A DNA stretch of 64,000 nt from Stenotrophomonas maltophilia (GTDB lineage Bacteria; Pseudomonadota; Gammaproteobacteria; Xanthomonadales; Xanthomonadaceae): NCBI RefSeq assembly GCF_004920835.1, contig NZ_QFHO01000005.1, positions 62,001 to 126,000 on the forward strand, given 5' to 3'. Below the pieces are notes generated by a model. The model worked only from the letters and a program-made list of their open reading frames with translations. It was not told the origin of the DNA and did not search any database. The position numbers were made by a program, and so were the translations under genes. Shown in pieces: positions 1 to 9,483 of the stretch. Within the stretch, counting starts at the first letter, position 1. The number at the start of each line of letters is the position of its first letter.

Positions 1-1026
<1,026 letters not shown>

Positions 1027-1080
1027 TGCGGCGGGGACGGGTTTCGGCCTGTCCCATCCGTGAAACGGGGTGGGCCTGCG

Positions 1081-1109
1081 CCCACCGCTGCGGAAACCCC
1101 TGCGGTGGG
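1081..1109 (+). other. Hairpin in the atpD-atpC spacer
   Basis: CCCACCGC (1081-1088) pairs with GCGGTGGG (1102-1109) in the 113-base spacer. No U-run follows, so it is not a standard terminator. A 3' stabilising or attenuating role that lowers epsilon relative to beta is inference only. Confidence 0.4.
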
Positions 1110-1139
1110 TAACACCCGCCCCCTAGCGAAGAGAGTTCC

Positions 1140-1562
1140 ATGAGCACCATCCGTTGCGACATCGTCAGCGCCGAGCAGGAAATCTTCCGTGGTGAAGCGA
1201 CCCTGGTCGTGGCCACCGGTGAGCTGGGCGAACTGGGCATCGCGCCCAAGCACGCGCCGCTGATCACCCGCCTGAAGCCGGGCAAGGTGGTGGTGACCAC
1301 GCCGAACGGCGAGCAGCTGGATTTCGCCATTTCCGGCGGCATCCTGGAAGTGCAGCCGCAGGTCGTGACCGTGCTGGCCGACACCGCGATCCGCGCGCAG
1401 GACATCGACGAAGCCTCGGTCCGCAAGGCCAAGGAAGAAGCTGAGCGCATCCTGGCCAACCGCGGCGAAGCGATGGAAGTGGCCGAAGCCCAGCAGAAGC
1501 TGGCTGAGGCCGTTGTCCAGCTGCAGGCGCTGGAGCGCCTGCGCAAGACCCTCAAGCACTGA
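1140..1562 (+). CDS. atpC: ATP synthase F1 subunit epsilon
   Basis: Epsilon subunit of the F1 stalk, which couples rotation and inhibits wasteful ATP hydrolysis. It is 140 residues, the usual length. The N-terminal beta-sandwich begins [16 protein letters not shown] and contains the typical [15 protein letters not shown] segment; the C-terminal part is a charged helical hairpin. The ATG follows GAAGAGAG at a suitable distance. It is the last gene of the atp operon and is followed by a good intrinsic terminator at 1608-1636. Confidence 0.97.
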   Translation: MSTIRCDIVSAEQEIFRGEATLVVATGELGELGIAPKHAPLITRLKPGKVVVTTPNGEQLDFAISGGILEVQPQVVTVLADTAIRAQDIDEASVRKAKEEAERILANRGEAMEVAEAQQKLAEAVVQLQALERLRKTLKH

Positions 1563-1607
1563 AACGTGCTCGGGAGCCATCGGCAGCAATGCCGGTAGTG
1601 ATGGAAG

Positions 1608-1636
1608 ATCGCCGGCGCAATGCCGGCGATTTTCGT
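1608..1636 (+). terminator. Intrinsic terminator of the atp operon
   Basis: Perfect 9-bp stem ATCGCCGGC/GCCGGCGAT (1608-1616 with 1622-1630), loop GCAAT, then TTTCGT. It lies 46 bases after the atpC stop. It covers the most upstream in-frame ATG (1620) of the next gene, which argues for that gene starting at 1653. Confidence 0.8.
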
Positions 1637-1652
1637 TCAGGAGAAGGGAGAC

Positions 1653-3881
1653 ATGCACGGAATGCAGTACGCATCGACCATGAGCATGGGCGCCACCGAT
1701 GTAGCCCTCCCCCGATGGGCCCGACCTGAAACCCTGTGGGTGGCAAGCTGGCTGGTGCTGTGCCTGCCGTGGCTGATCGGTACCAAGGTCATCCCATACG
1801 ATGCCGTGCAGCAGTTCTTCCCGGCGGTCAGTTTCAGTGCCGAGCAGCTTCTGAACCTGCAGGCCCCTTGGTGGAACCCCTACCTGTTCGGCGGCTATCC
1901 GCAGATCGCCGATCCGCAGATGATGACGCTGCAGCCGACCATGGTCCTGCCGATGCTGCTGGCGCCCGCTTCGTTGCATCTGTTCACCGTGGTGGTGCTG
2001 CTGCATGTGCTGGCGGGTGGCTTCGGCGCGCTGCGCCTGGCGCGTTCATTCGGTCTTTCTGCAGCCGCACAGTGGTTCTTTGCGATGGTGCTGATGTTCG
2101 GTGCGGTGGCAGCCTCCCGCTTGCAGCACACGCCGATGATCGTCAGCTACAGCCTGCTTCCCTGGATCTGGCTGGGACTGTCGAACGTTCGGAACCAGGG
2201 CCGCACGCGTGACGTGCTGCTGGCGGGAATTGCAGGAGGGCTGTGTGCGCTGCAGCTGACCCAGGTGACCTACTTCATCATCCTGGCGTGTGCTGTGTAC
2301 GCCGTGGGCGCAGTGCTGTTGGCCAGGGGCAAGCGCTTCCGCCTGGCATTGCAGCTGACCGCCGTCGCCCTGATCGCCGCCGCAGTGAGCGCCCCCCAGT
2401 GGCTTTCCACGTTGGCATGGCTGGGTGACACCAACCGTGACGGCATGATGCTGGAGACGGCGTTGGCCGGTGCGATGCACTGGCAGGGACTGGTGACACT
2501 GCTCTCGGGAAATGTGTTCTCGCAGGTGCGTGGGACCAGTTGGTCCTTCGGCGATATCACCACGGACTACCTCTATTTCGGCGCGGTGCCACTGGCGCTC
2601 TGGCTGGCTTGGGGCGGCAGCGTTGTGCACAGGCAGCGACGCGCCACCTGTTTGGCGCTGGGTGTACTGCTGTTGACGACGCTGGTCGCCCTGGGGAACG
2701 TCACTCCGCTGTTTGCGTGGCTCTTCAGCGGGTTGCCGGGTCTTGATCTGTTCCGACGGCCCTCCGATGCGCTGTTCCTTGCCGTGCCGGCAGCGGCCTG
2801 GCTGGGTGCACAGGCGTTGCAGGTTGCGTTGGAAAAGCGCGCACTGCACCCGCACCGGGTGTCGTTGGCGTTGGTCGTTGTACTCGTGCCAGTTGCTTCC
2901 TGGCTGGCCGTGAGCCACGGGCATCTGGAAGCCTTTGCGTGGCTGGCGGCCAGTGCCGGCATCGGCATTGCCGCAGTGCAGCTGCTGCGTCGGCACCCGG
3001 CTCCGATGCGCTGGCTGATCGCACTGGTCGTGTTCGACATGCTGCTGTTCAACGTGGGAGCACGCTTCAATACGTCGGGCGCCCGTCCGCCGGTAATGAC
3101 GGCCGAGCGCAATGGCGCCACGCAGCGCGCGTATGCGCTGCTTGCCGCCGAGCGGCGCGCAGGCCTGCCCGAGCGCGCCATCGTCTTCGGCATCGGCGTG
3201 CTGACCAATGGCGCCGCTGTGCACGCGATTCCACTGGCCAATGGCTACAACCCGCTGCTGTCCAGTGACTACCAGCAGATGGTTGGAATGCCGACGGAAC
3301 CCGTGGCTGCCTTCCAGCAGAAGGCGACAACCCCTTGGGCGCCAGACATGGATGCCCCCGTGTACGACCTGCTGGGGGTCCGCTGGCTGCTGTCACCGGA
3401 GCCATTTGCCGGGTCCGATGACCAAGGCAGCGACGTGCAGTTGGCGCTACGCGGAAGCGTGCTGCCGCGTACGCTCAATCCGCAACGGGTGCAGCGGCAC
3501 AGTGAACGCCTGCCACCGGCTGCCGAGTTCAACCAGACGGACTTCAGCCAGGTGGTCTGGCTGCCCACCGGGCAGCAGACCGCCTGCCCTGAACGTGAGG
3601 CAGGCCGACTGCACGTGCTCTCACAGGCCTATCAGCCTGGCAGAATCGTCCTTGACGTGGACGCTGAGCATCCGGCGTGGCTGGTGATCAATGAGGTGAC
3701 CGCCCAGGGTTGGCAGGCCCGACTCGATGGCGGAGCGCCGTTGCCGCTGATGCGTGCCAATGGCCTCTTCCACGCGGTGTGCGTGCCTGCGGGGCGGCAT
3801 CGCGTAGAACTCGGGTACAGCCCCCTGCAGCTGTGGCGGGGTGGGCTGCGGCAGCGGTTTGCGATGGGCGTAGCAGGCTGA
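1653..3881 (+). CDS. YfhO-like polytopic membrane protein
   Basis: A 742-residue protein with many hydrophobic segments, starting with a helix around residues 25-45 and continuing to about residue 500, followed by a soluble C-terminal region. The layout (an early loop with DAVQQFFP and WWNPYLFGGYPQIADPQ, a long membrane part, then a small beta-rich end) fits the YfhO/GT-C family, which transfers sugars from polyprenyl-phosphate donors outside the inner membrane. ATG 1653 is preferred because AGGAGAAGGGAG lies just upstream and the earlier ATG at 1620 sits inside a terminator. It converges with a GtrA-like gene 5 bases away, which supports a glycan-related role. Substrate unknown. Confidence 0.7.
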   Translation: MHGMQYASTMSMGATDVALPRWARPETLWVASWLVLCLPWLIGTKVIPYDAVQQFFPAVSFSAEQLLNLQAPWWNPYLFGGYPQIADPQMMTLQPTMVLPMLLAPASLHLFTVVVLLHVLAGGFGALRLARSFGLSAAAQWFFAMVLMFGAVAASRLQHTPMIVSYSLLPWIWLGLSNVRNQGRTRDVLLAGIAGGLCALQLTQVTYFIILACAVYAVGAVLLARGKRFRLALQLTAVALIAAAVSAPQWLSTLAWLGDTNRDGMMLETALAGAMHWQGLVTLLSGNVFSQVRGTSWSFGDITTDYLYFGAVPLALWLAWGGSVVHRQRRATCLALGVLLLTTLVALGNVTPLFAWLFSGLPGLDLFRRPSDALFLAVPAAAWLGAQALQVALEKRALHPHRVSLALVVVLVPVASWLAVSHGHLEAFAWLAASAGIGIAAVQLLRRHPAPMRWLIALVVFDMLLFNVGARFNTSGARPPVMTAERNGATQRAYALLAAERRAGLPERAIVFGIGVLTNGAAVHAIPLANGYNPLLSSDYQQMVGMPTEPVAAFQQKATTPWAPDMDAPVYDLLGVRWLLSPEPFAGSDDQGSDVQLALRGSVLPRTLNPQRVQRHSERLPPAAEFNQTDFSQVVWLPTGQQTACPEREAGRLHVLSQAYQPGRIVLDVDAEHPAWLVINEVTAQGWQARLDGGAPLPLMRANGLFHAVCVPAGRHRVELGYSPLQLWRGGLRQRFAMGVAG

Positions 3882-3886
3882 AGGTC

Positions 3887-4297
3887 TCAGCGGAAGACAA
3901 CATGGCGCAACAGCAGGAAGGAGATCAGGGCGATTCCACCTTCGATCAGCGGCTTGGCCAGCCAGGCCCAATCCAATCCAAGATGGCGGCTGGTCAAAGC
4001 GACCAGCACCGTGCTGGCAGCGGTAAGTGCGGCCCAGATCCCCAGGAAACGTGAAAATCGACGCCAGCCAAGGCGCGCGCTGCCTGCGCTGGCAAAGGTG
4101 TAACGGCCGTTGAGCCAGAAGCCCAGCAGCATCCCGGCCAGGCGACCGGCAATGTTTGCTGGCACCACGGGCAGGCCCAGCGCGGTCGCGGCGACGAACA
4201 CCAGCCAGTCGAGCAGCAGCTGCACGAGCCCGATGATGAGATAGGTGCTTCCCTGGCGAACGAGGCCCATCGGTACGGTGAAGGAGGTGGGATGCAC
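3887..4297 (-). CDS. GtrA family membrane protein
   Basis: A 136-residue protein with four predicted membrane helices, ending LLLRHVVFR. The N-terminal [16 protein letters not shown], the central FWLNGRYTF and the length are typical of GtrA proteins, which are thought to flip or handle polyprenyl-linked sugars for cell-envelope glycosylation. No GtrB-like glycosyltransferase is adjacent. An internal ATG at residue 10 is an alternative start. It converges with the YfhO-like gene and is divergent from glmU with 56 bases between starts. Confidence 0.8.
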   Translation of the reverse strand: MHPTSFTVPMGLVRQGSTYLIIGLVQLLLDWLVFVAATALGLPVVPANIAGRLAGMLLGFWLNGRYTFASAGSARLGWRRFSRFLGIWAALTAASTVLVALTSRHLGLDWAWLAKPLIEGGIALISFLLLRHVVFR

Positions 4298-4353
4298 ATG
4301 TTAACGGCCCACGCTCTAGAATCATCGGCAACGAACCACGGACTGCCGTTTCC

Positions 4354-5721
4354 ATGACCCAACCCCTGCACGTCATCATCCTCGCCGCTGGCGCGGGCAA
4401 GCGCATGAAGTCGGTGCTGCCGAAGGTGCTGCAGCCGATCGCCGGCCAGCCGATGCTGGCACACGTGATCGCGGCCGCCCGCGAACTGGAACCGGCGGCG
4501 ATCCATGTGGTCTATGGCCATGGTGGTGAAGCGGTGCGCCAGCACTTCGCTGACCAGCCCGACCTGCAATGGGCTGAACAGGCACAGCAGCTGGGCACCG
4601 GCCATGCGGTGGCCCAGGCGATGCCGCAGGTTCCGGATGCGGCCCAGGTGCTTGTGCTGTATGGCGACGTGCCGCTGATCCGAGCGCAGACCCTGCGCGA
4701 CCTGCTGGCGCAGCCGGGCCGGCTGGCCGTGCTGGTCGCCGATGTCGAAGACCCGACCGGTTACGGCCGCGTGCTGCGCGACGCCGAGGGCAAGGTCGGC
4801 TCGATCGTTGAGCAGAAGGACGCTACCGACGACCAGCTGCGTGTGCGCACGATCAATACCGGCATCATTGCCGCCGAGTCGACCGCGCTGCGGCGCTGGC
4901 TGTCGCAGTTGTCCAACAGCAACGCGCAGGGCGAGTACTACCTGACCGACGTGTTCGCCTTTGCCGCGCACGAGTACACCCCGGCCGAAATGGCACTGGT
5001 GGCCGACGCGCAGGAAGCCGAAGGGGCAAACGATCCCTGGCAGCTTTCGCAGCTGGAGCGTGCCTGGCAGCGCCGCGCGGTACGGGCCCTGTGCGCGCAG
5101 GGCGCGCGCGTGCGTGACCCGGCACGACTGGATATCCGTGGCACCGTCACCGTGGGCAGCGATGTGCTGATCGATGTCGACGTCGTTCTGGAAGGCCACA
5201 TCGTGCTCGGCGACGGCGTCACCGTGGGCCCGTTCAACCGGCTGAAGGACGTCAATCTTGGCCCGGGCACCGAAGTGCGCGCGCATTGTGATCTTGAAGG
5301 CGTGGTCACCGAAGGTGCTGCGCTGGTGGGACCGTTCGCGCGGCTGCGTCCGGGGACCGTGCTCGCAGACGGCGTGCACGTGGGCAACTTCGTCGAGACC
5401 AAGAAGGTCACCCTCGGTGTTGGCAGCAAGGCCAACCACCTGACCTACCTGGGCGATGCGGTGATCGGCAGCAAGGTGAACATCGGTGCCGGCACCATCA
5501 CCTGCAACTACGACGGCGTGAACAAGTCGACCACCACCATCGGCGACAACGCCTTCATTGGTTCCAACAGTTCGCTGGTAGCACCGGTGACCATTGGCGA
5601 CAGTGCGACGATTGCCGCCGGTTCGGTCATCACCCGCGACGCCCCGGATGGCAAGCTGACACTGGCACGTGCACGACAGGAAACCATCGATGGCTGGAAG
5701 CGCCCGCTCAAGAAGTCCTGA
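4354..5721 (+). CDS. glmU: Bifunctional GlcN-1-P acetyltransferase / GlcNAc-1-P uridyltransferase
   Basis: Makes UDP-GlcNAc for peptidoglycan and LPS: the C-terminal domain acetylates GlcN-1-P and the N-terminal domain transfers UMP. The protein is 455 residues, the normal size. The nucleotidyltransferase signature [11 protein letters not shown] is at residues 9-19, and hexapeptide repeats of a left-handed beta-helix fill the C-terminal half. GTITCNYDG and [14 protein letters not shown] are typical GlmU acetyltransferase segments. The 3' end overlaps an acetyltransferase gene. glmS, which supplies the precursor, lies 9 kb downstream. Confidence 0.98.
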   Translation: MTQPLHVIILAAGAGKRMKSVLPKVLQPIAGQPMLAHVIAAARELEPAAIHVVYGHGGEAVRQHFADQPDLQWAEQAQQLGTGHAVAQAMPQVPDAAQVLVLYGDVPLIRAQTLRDLLAQPGRLAVLVADVEDPTGYGRVLRDAEGKVGSIVEQKDATDDQLRVRTINTGIIAAESTALRRWLSQLSNSNAQGEYYLTDVFAFAAHEYTPAEMALVADAQEAEGANDPWQLSQLERAWQRRAVRALCAQGARVRDPARLDIRGTVTVGSDVLIDVDVVLEGHIVLGDGVTVGPFNRLKDVNLGPGTEVRAHCDLEGVVTEGAALVGPFARLRPGTVLADGVHVGNFVETKKVTLGVGSKANHLTYLGDAVIGSKVNIGAGTITCNYDGVNKSTTTIGDNAFIGSNSSLVAPVTIGDSATIAAGSVITRDAPDGKLTLARARQETIDGWKRPLKKS

Positions 5722-6223
5722 GCCACGCATCCCGCATGCCGACGAACTCGGCATGCTGCCGGCAATTGAACAACGTGCCGGTGAACTGCTGAAGGGTCAC
5801 CAGGCCTACCCGGTGTTTGCCGGGCATGGTCTGGACCTGCCGACGCTGCAGGATGGCCTTCAACGTGGCCAGTTGTGGGTGGTGGATGCGGCTGACGGTG
5901 GTATCGCGGGTTACCTGCTGGCCGGCGAACTCTGCGGTGAATTCCATGTGCTGCAGATGGACGTGGATCCCGCACACGCGCGGCGTGGCCACGGCCGCGC
6001 TTTGCTGCGCCATGCCTTGGCGCAGGCGAGGGCGGGAGGCTACGCGGCCGCGGTGCTGACCACGCTGTCCGATGTGCCGTGGAATGCGGCCTTCTATGCC
6101 AGCGAAGGATTCGACATAGTGCCCGAGGCGCAGTGGAACGATGGCCTGCGCGCGGTGATGGCCGAAGAGGCTGCGCTCGGGTTCCCGATGCACCTGCGGG
6201 TGGCGATGCGGCAGGTTTGGTAG
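5690..6223 (+). CDS. GNAT family N-acetyltransferase
   Basis: A 177-residue acyl-CoA-dependent acetyltransferase of unknown substrate. The acetyl-CoA-binding segment reads [18 protein letters not shown], followed by [18 protein letters not shown], both characteristic of GNAT domains. ATG 5690 is chosen because AGGAAA sits 6 bases upstream and the fold's first strand (RIPHADE) precedes the later ATG at 5753; this start overlaps glmU by 32 bases and implies translational coupling. A GTG at 5669 is another option. The stop codon TAG is part of the GTAG head of the repeat at 6220. Confidence 0.85.
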   Translation: MAGSARSRSPEPRIPHADELGMLPAIEQRAGELLKGHQAYPVFAGHGLDLPTLQDGLQRGQLWVVDAADGGIAGYLLAGELCGEFHVLQMDVDPAHARRGHGRALLRHALAQARAGGYAAAVLTTLSDVPWNAAFYASEGFDIVPEAQWNDGLRAVMAEEAALGFPMHLRVAMRQVW

Positions 6224-6266
6224 GTGCCGACCTTGGTCGGCACATCCGCGCATGGCGTGGACCTAC
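6220..6266. repeat. Facing pair of GTAG-headed palindromes
   Basis: GTAGGTGCCGACC...GGTCGGCAC starts at 6220 and a second element reads GTAGGTCCACGCC on the opposite strand, ending at 6266. These resemble the SMAG/REP family of S. maltophilia. The first element's GTAG overlaps the stop codon of the acetyltransferase. Confidence 0.8.
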
Positions 6267-6270
6267 CCGC

Positions 6271-7623
6271 TCAACCCACCGGCAACAGGATCGACACGCA
6301 CAACCCGCCATCGCCGCGATTCTGCAGTGATACCCGGCCGCCATGCGCTTCCACGATCTCGCGGGTCAAGGCCAAGCCCAGCCCGGTGCCATTGCGCTTG
6401 GTCGAATAGAACGGCATCAGCGCATTCTGCAGCACCTGCTCGTTCATGCCCTTGCCGCGATCCAGTACGTCCAGGCGCAGCCACTGCGGCAGCCGCGTGA
6501 GTTGCACTTGTACGTCATCGTTGGGCGGCTCTGCTTCGGCGCAGGCTTCGTGCGCGTTCTTCAACAGGTTCAGCAGTGCCTGCCCGAACTGGGCGATGTC
6601 GATGCGGCTGCTCAGTTCCTCGTCCGGCTCACGTTCCATGCCGAACGGGATCTGCTGGCGCAGGCTGGACAGGAAGGGGGCCCAGTGCACGGTCTGCAAC
6701 TGCGGTTGCGGCAGCTTGGCAAAGCGCGCATAGCCGCGGATGAAGCCTTCCAGGTGGCGTGCACGATCCTCGATGGTGCTAAAGATCTCCGGCAGCCGGT
6801 CAAAGCGCTCACGCTGCACCAGTACACCGCCGGAGTGGGCCAGCGAGGCAATCGGTGCCAGCGAGTTGTTGAGCTCGTGGCTGATCACCCGGATCACCTT
6901 CTTCCAGGTCTGTACTTCCTGGCGGCGCAGCTCGGCGGTCAGCAGGCGCACCAGCAGCAGGTCGTGCGGACGACCATTGAGCTGGAAGGCCCGGCGCGAG
7001 AGGTGGTAGACCTGCTCGTCGTCCTCATCGCCGTCCTCGCCCTCGGCATGCACCGCGAACAGGCTGTCACCGCCACGGGCGATGGCATCGCGCAGCTCCA
7101 CCGGCACCTGTTCCAGCACGTCCTCCAGGCGCTGGCCTTCCAGCTTCCAGCCGCCATGCAGCAGCTTGCGCGCAGCCAGATTGGAGAACACCACGCGGGC
7201 GATGCCATCACCGCCCGAGGCGATCAGCAGCATCGCCACCGGCGTGTTCTGCACCATCGTGTCCAGCAGAAGTTCGCGTTGCACCAGGCCCTGCCGCTGT
7301 GCACGCAGCACATCGCCCAGTTCGCGGTGTGCCTGCACCAGGTCGCCGAGCTCGTCATTGCCGGGCCAGTGCACGCCGAAGTTGTATTCGCCGTCGCGAT
7401 AGCTGCTGGTGGTGCCCGCCAGGGCCCGCATCAGTGACCGCACCGGGGCGGTAGCGCGACGCAGGGTCCACCACATCAGCGACAGCAGGATCAACGCCGA
7501 CACCGTGGTCACCACCCAGCCATGGTCCATCCAGTAGGCCAGCAGCCACGGCAACGCGGCGGCCAGCGCCAGCACCGGCAGCAGGCGCAGGAACAGGCGG
7601 AAAGTGAACGAGCGCCGTTTCAT
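6271..7623 (-). CDS. Sensor histidine kinase with two membrane helices and no real sensor loop
   Basis: A 450-residue inner-membrane kinase. Two helices (about 10-31 and 37-54) are joined by only about five residues (MDHGW), so there is no periplasmic sensing domain. A HAMP-like linker, a PAS-like segment (about 115-225), the H-box VISHELNNSLAP with phospho-accepting His249, the N-box LNLLKNAHEA, and G-boxes DRGKGM and GTGLGLAL follow. It resembles the catalytic half of NtrY-type kinases. The ATG overlaps the regulator's stop as ATGA, so the two are co-translated. With the ABC genes in the same operon, the transporter itself may be the sensor, as in BceS systems; that is inference. Confidence 0.9.
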   Translation of the reverse strand: MKRRSFTFRLFLRLLPVLALAAALPWLLAYWMDHGWVVTTVSALILLSLMWWTLRRATAPVRSLMRALAGTTSSYRDGEYNFGVHWPGNDELGDLVQAHRELGDVLRAQRQGLVQRELLLDTMVQNTPVAMLLIASGGDGIARVVFSNLAARKLLHGGWKLEGQRLEDVLEQVPVELRDAIARGGDSLFAVHAEGEDGDEDDEQVYHLSRRAFQLNGRPHDLLLVRLLTAELRRQEVQTWKKVIRVISHELNNSLAPIASLAHSGGVLVQRERFDRLPEIFSTIEDRARHLEGFIRGYARFAKLPQPQLQTVHWAPFLSSLRQQIPFGMEREPDEELSSRIDIAQFGQALLNLLKNAHEACAEAEPPNDDVQVQLTRLPQWLRLDVLDRGKGMNEQVLQNALMPFYSTKRNGTGLGLALTREIVEAHGGRVSLQNRGDGGLCVSILLPVG

Positions 7624-8966
7624 TCGCGCGGGATACCGTGGCGGTCCATGCGCCGGTACAGCGCCTGGCGGCTCAGGCCGAGTTCGGCGGCGGCCTGGGC
7701 GATGACGCCATGGTTGCGCGCCAGTACCTCCTCGATGCGCGCGCGGTCGGGGTCATTGCCCGCACTGGGGGCCGGGCGCGGTGCGGCGGCTGCGCGCGGC
7801 AGGTTGAGATCGGCCACTTCAATACGGTTGCCGGTAGCCAGCAGTTCGGCGCGCTGGATCACGTTGCGCAGTTCGCGCACGTTGCCTGGCCACGGGTGCC
7901 GCTGCAGGGCGGCGGTGGCGGCGCTGGACAGGGGCTTGCCAGCGGTCAGGAAGCGCTCGGCCAGCGGCACGATGTCGCCCGGGCGATCGGCCAGCGGCGG
8001 CAGCACCAGTTCCACCGTGTTGAGGCGGTAATAGAGGTCTTCGCGGAAGGTGCCGTCGCGGATCATCGCCGGCAGGTCGGCATTGGTCGCGCTGACCACG
8101 CGGACCTTGACCTGGCGTTCGCGGTTGGAGCCCAGGCGCTCGAAGCGGCCGGTTTCCAGCACACGCAGCAGCTTCATCTGCCCGCCCAGCGACAGGTTGC
8201 CGATCTCATCCAGGAACAGGGTGCCACCATCGGCGGCCTCGAACTTGCCTTCGCGCGCCTTGTTGGCGCCGGTATACGCACCGGCCTCGGCACCGAACAG
8301 TTCGGCCTCGATCAGTTCCGAAGGCAGCGCGCCACAGTTGACCGCCACGAATGGACCCTTGGCCACCAGGGAATTGGCCTGGATGATCTGCGCGATCTTC
8401 TCCTTGCCGGCACCGTTCGCGCCGGTGATCAGTACCGGCAGTTCCGAGCGTGCGACTTGGCAGGCGAGTGCGATGACGCGCTCGCTGGCAGGGTCGGCGA
8501 AGACCGCGCCGCACAGGTCATACTTCTCTTCCAGCGCATTGCGCTGGCGCAGTTCACGGCTGCGGCGCCGGTCCAGTTCGCGGCGCGCCTCGGACAGTTC
8601 CAGCAGGTTGTTGACCGTGGTCATCAGCTTGCGGTCGTCCCAGGGCTTGGCCAGGTAGTCGGCCGCACCGGCCTTGACCAGATCCACCGCGCTGCTGAGG
8701 TGGGTCCAGGCGGTCAGCAGGATCACCGGCAGATCGGGATGGCGCGCGCGGATCTGCGCGAACAGGGCCTCGCCTTCTTCGCCGGAGGTGGTGTCCTCGC
8801 TGAAGTTCATGTCCTGGATCACCAGGTCGACCGGCTGCGACTCCAGCAGGGCCAGCCCTTCGGACGGGCTCTGCGCCTGCAGGGTGTCGATGTCGTGCAG
8901 GGAGAACAGCACGTCCAGCGCGGTACCCACGCTGGCGTTGTCGTCGATGATCAGGATCGCAGGCAT
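7620..8966 (-). CDS. Sigma-54-dependent response regulator
   Basis: A 448-residue NtrC-type activator. The receiver domain (1-120) has acidic pocket DD at 8-9, probable phospho-acceptor Asp52 and the LAKPW lysine, with an unusual insertion SEDTTSGEEGE after the phosphorylation site. The AAA+ domain has a P-loop GANGAGKE (182-189), the sigma-54 contact loop as GAYTGA (229-234) and Walker B FLDEIGN. A Fis-type helix-turn-helix closes the protein. The start at MPAILIIDDN fits the domain; in-frame upstream codons reach about 9050, but no start has a strong ribosome site. It probably acts at the sigma-54 promoter at 14111-14128. Confidence 0.92.
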   Translation of the reverse strand: MPAILIIDDNASVGTALDVLFSLHDIDTLQAQSPSEGLALLESQPVDLVIQDMNFSEDTTSGEEGEALFAQIRARHPDLPVILLTAWTHLSSAVDLVKAGAADYLAKPWDDRKLMTTVNNLLELSEARRELDRRRSRELRQRNALEEKYDLCGAVFADPASERVIALACQVARSELPVLITGANGAGKEKIAQIIQANSLVAKGPFVAVNCGALPSELIEAELFGAEAGAYTGANKAREGKFEAADGGTLFLDEIGNLSLGGQMKLLRVLETGRFERLGSNRERQVKVRVVSATNADLPAMIRDGTFREDLYYRLNTVELVLPPLADRPGDIVPLAERFLTAGKPLSSAATAALQRHPWPGNVRELRNVIQRAELLATGNRIEVADLNLPRAAAAPRPAPSAGNDPDRARIEEVLARNHGVIAQAAAELGLSRQALYRRMDRHGIPRE

Positions 8967-9089
8967 CAAGCGGTTCTGCAGAAAGGGATGGGCGGCGCCG
9001 TTGGAGCCGTTCGTGTCCACGCACCGGGAGAGCCCGGCGCCACCCATCAAGCATAGCCAAACCCGTGGCTGTGCAGGAGCGGCCCTCGC

Positions 9090-9482
9090 TCAGCGCCGGG
9101 GAGGCGCCGGGGGCCGTGGCGGCGCAGGTGGCGGCGGCACCTCCAGCGCCTGGCGCCAGGCTGCGGCGTCGACCGCCACCGTCAGTTCGCGCTTGTCGCG
9201 GCGCAGCAACAGATAGGCGGTGGCTGCGTTGGCATGACGCAGGGCCTCGGCAAGGTGTTCGACCCGGCGCACCGCCGTGTCGTCCACGCGCAGGATGCGA
9301 TCGCCACTGCGCACGCCGAAGCGCATTTCCGGGCTGGCGGCCTCCACGCGCACCTGGCCCTCCGTTGAGCGCAATGACAACCGCGCGGCATCCTGGCGCC
9401 ACTCCAGTGTCTGCGCACTGCCACCGCCGGCCAGCGCCGGCAATGGCAGGAGCAGCATCAGGCACATCGCGCAGGCGCGCAT
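9090..9482 (-). CDS. Small exported PDZ-domain protein
   Basis: A 130-residue protein with a signal peptide (MRACAMCLMLLLPLPALAGG), a single PDZ-like domain including RFGVRSGDRILRVDD, and a proline-rich tail ending PPAPPRR. PDZ domains bind C-terminal or exposed peptide ends, so it may present a peptide or protein to the neighbouring transporter; that is inference. It starts one base after the stop of the second permease and precedes the regulator gene by 123 bases. No protease domain is attached. Confidence 0.75.
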   Translation of the reverse strand: MRACAMCLMLLLPLPALAGGGSAQTLEWRQDAARLSLRSTEGQVRVEAASPEMRFGVRSGDRILRVDDTAVRRVEHLAEALRHANAATAYLLLRRDKRELTVAVDAAAWRQALEVPPPPAPPRPPAPPRR

Positions 9483-9483
9483 C

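Noticed and set aside
3994..5754. Long minus-strand open frame across glmU
   Set aside because: Its only protein-like part is a shifted frame of the GtrA gene; the rest is antisense to glmU.
9010..9025. GTGTCC half-site upstream of the response regulator gene
   Set aside because: A single half-site without a partner and without a -24/-12 element nearby; probably chance.
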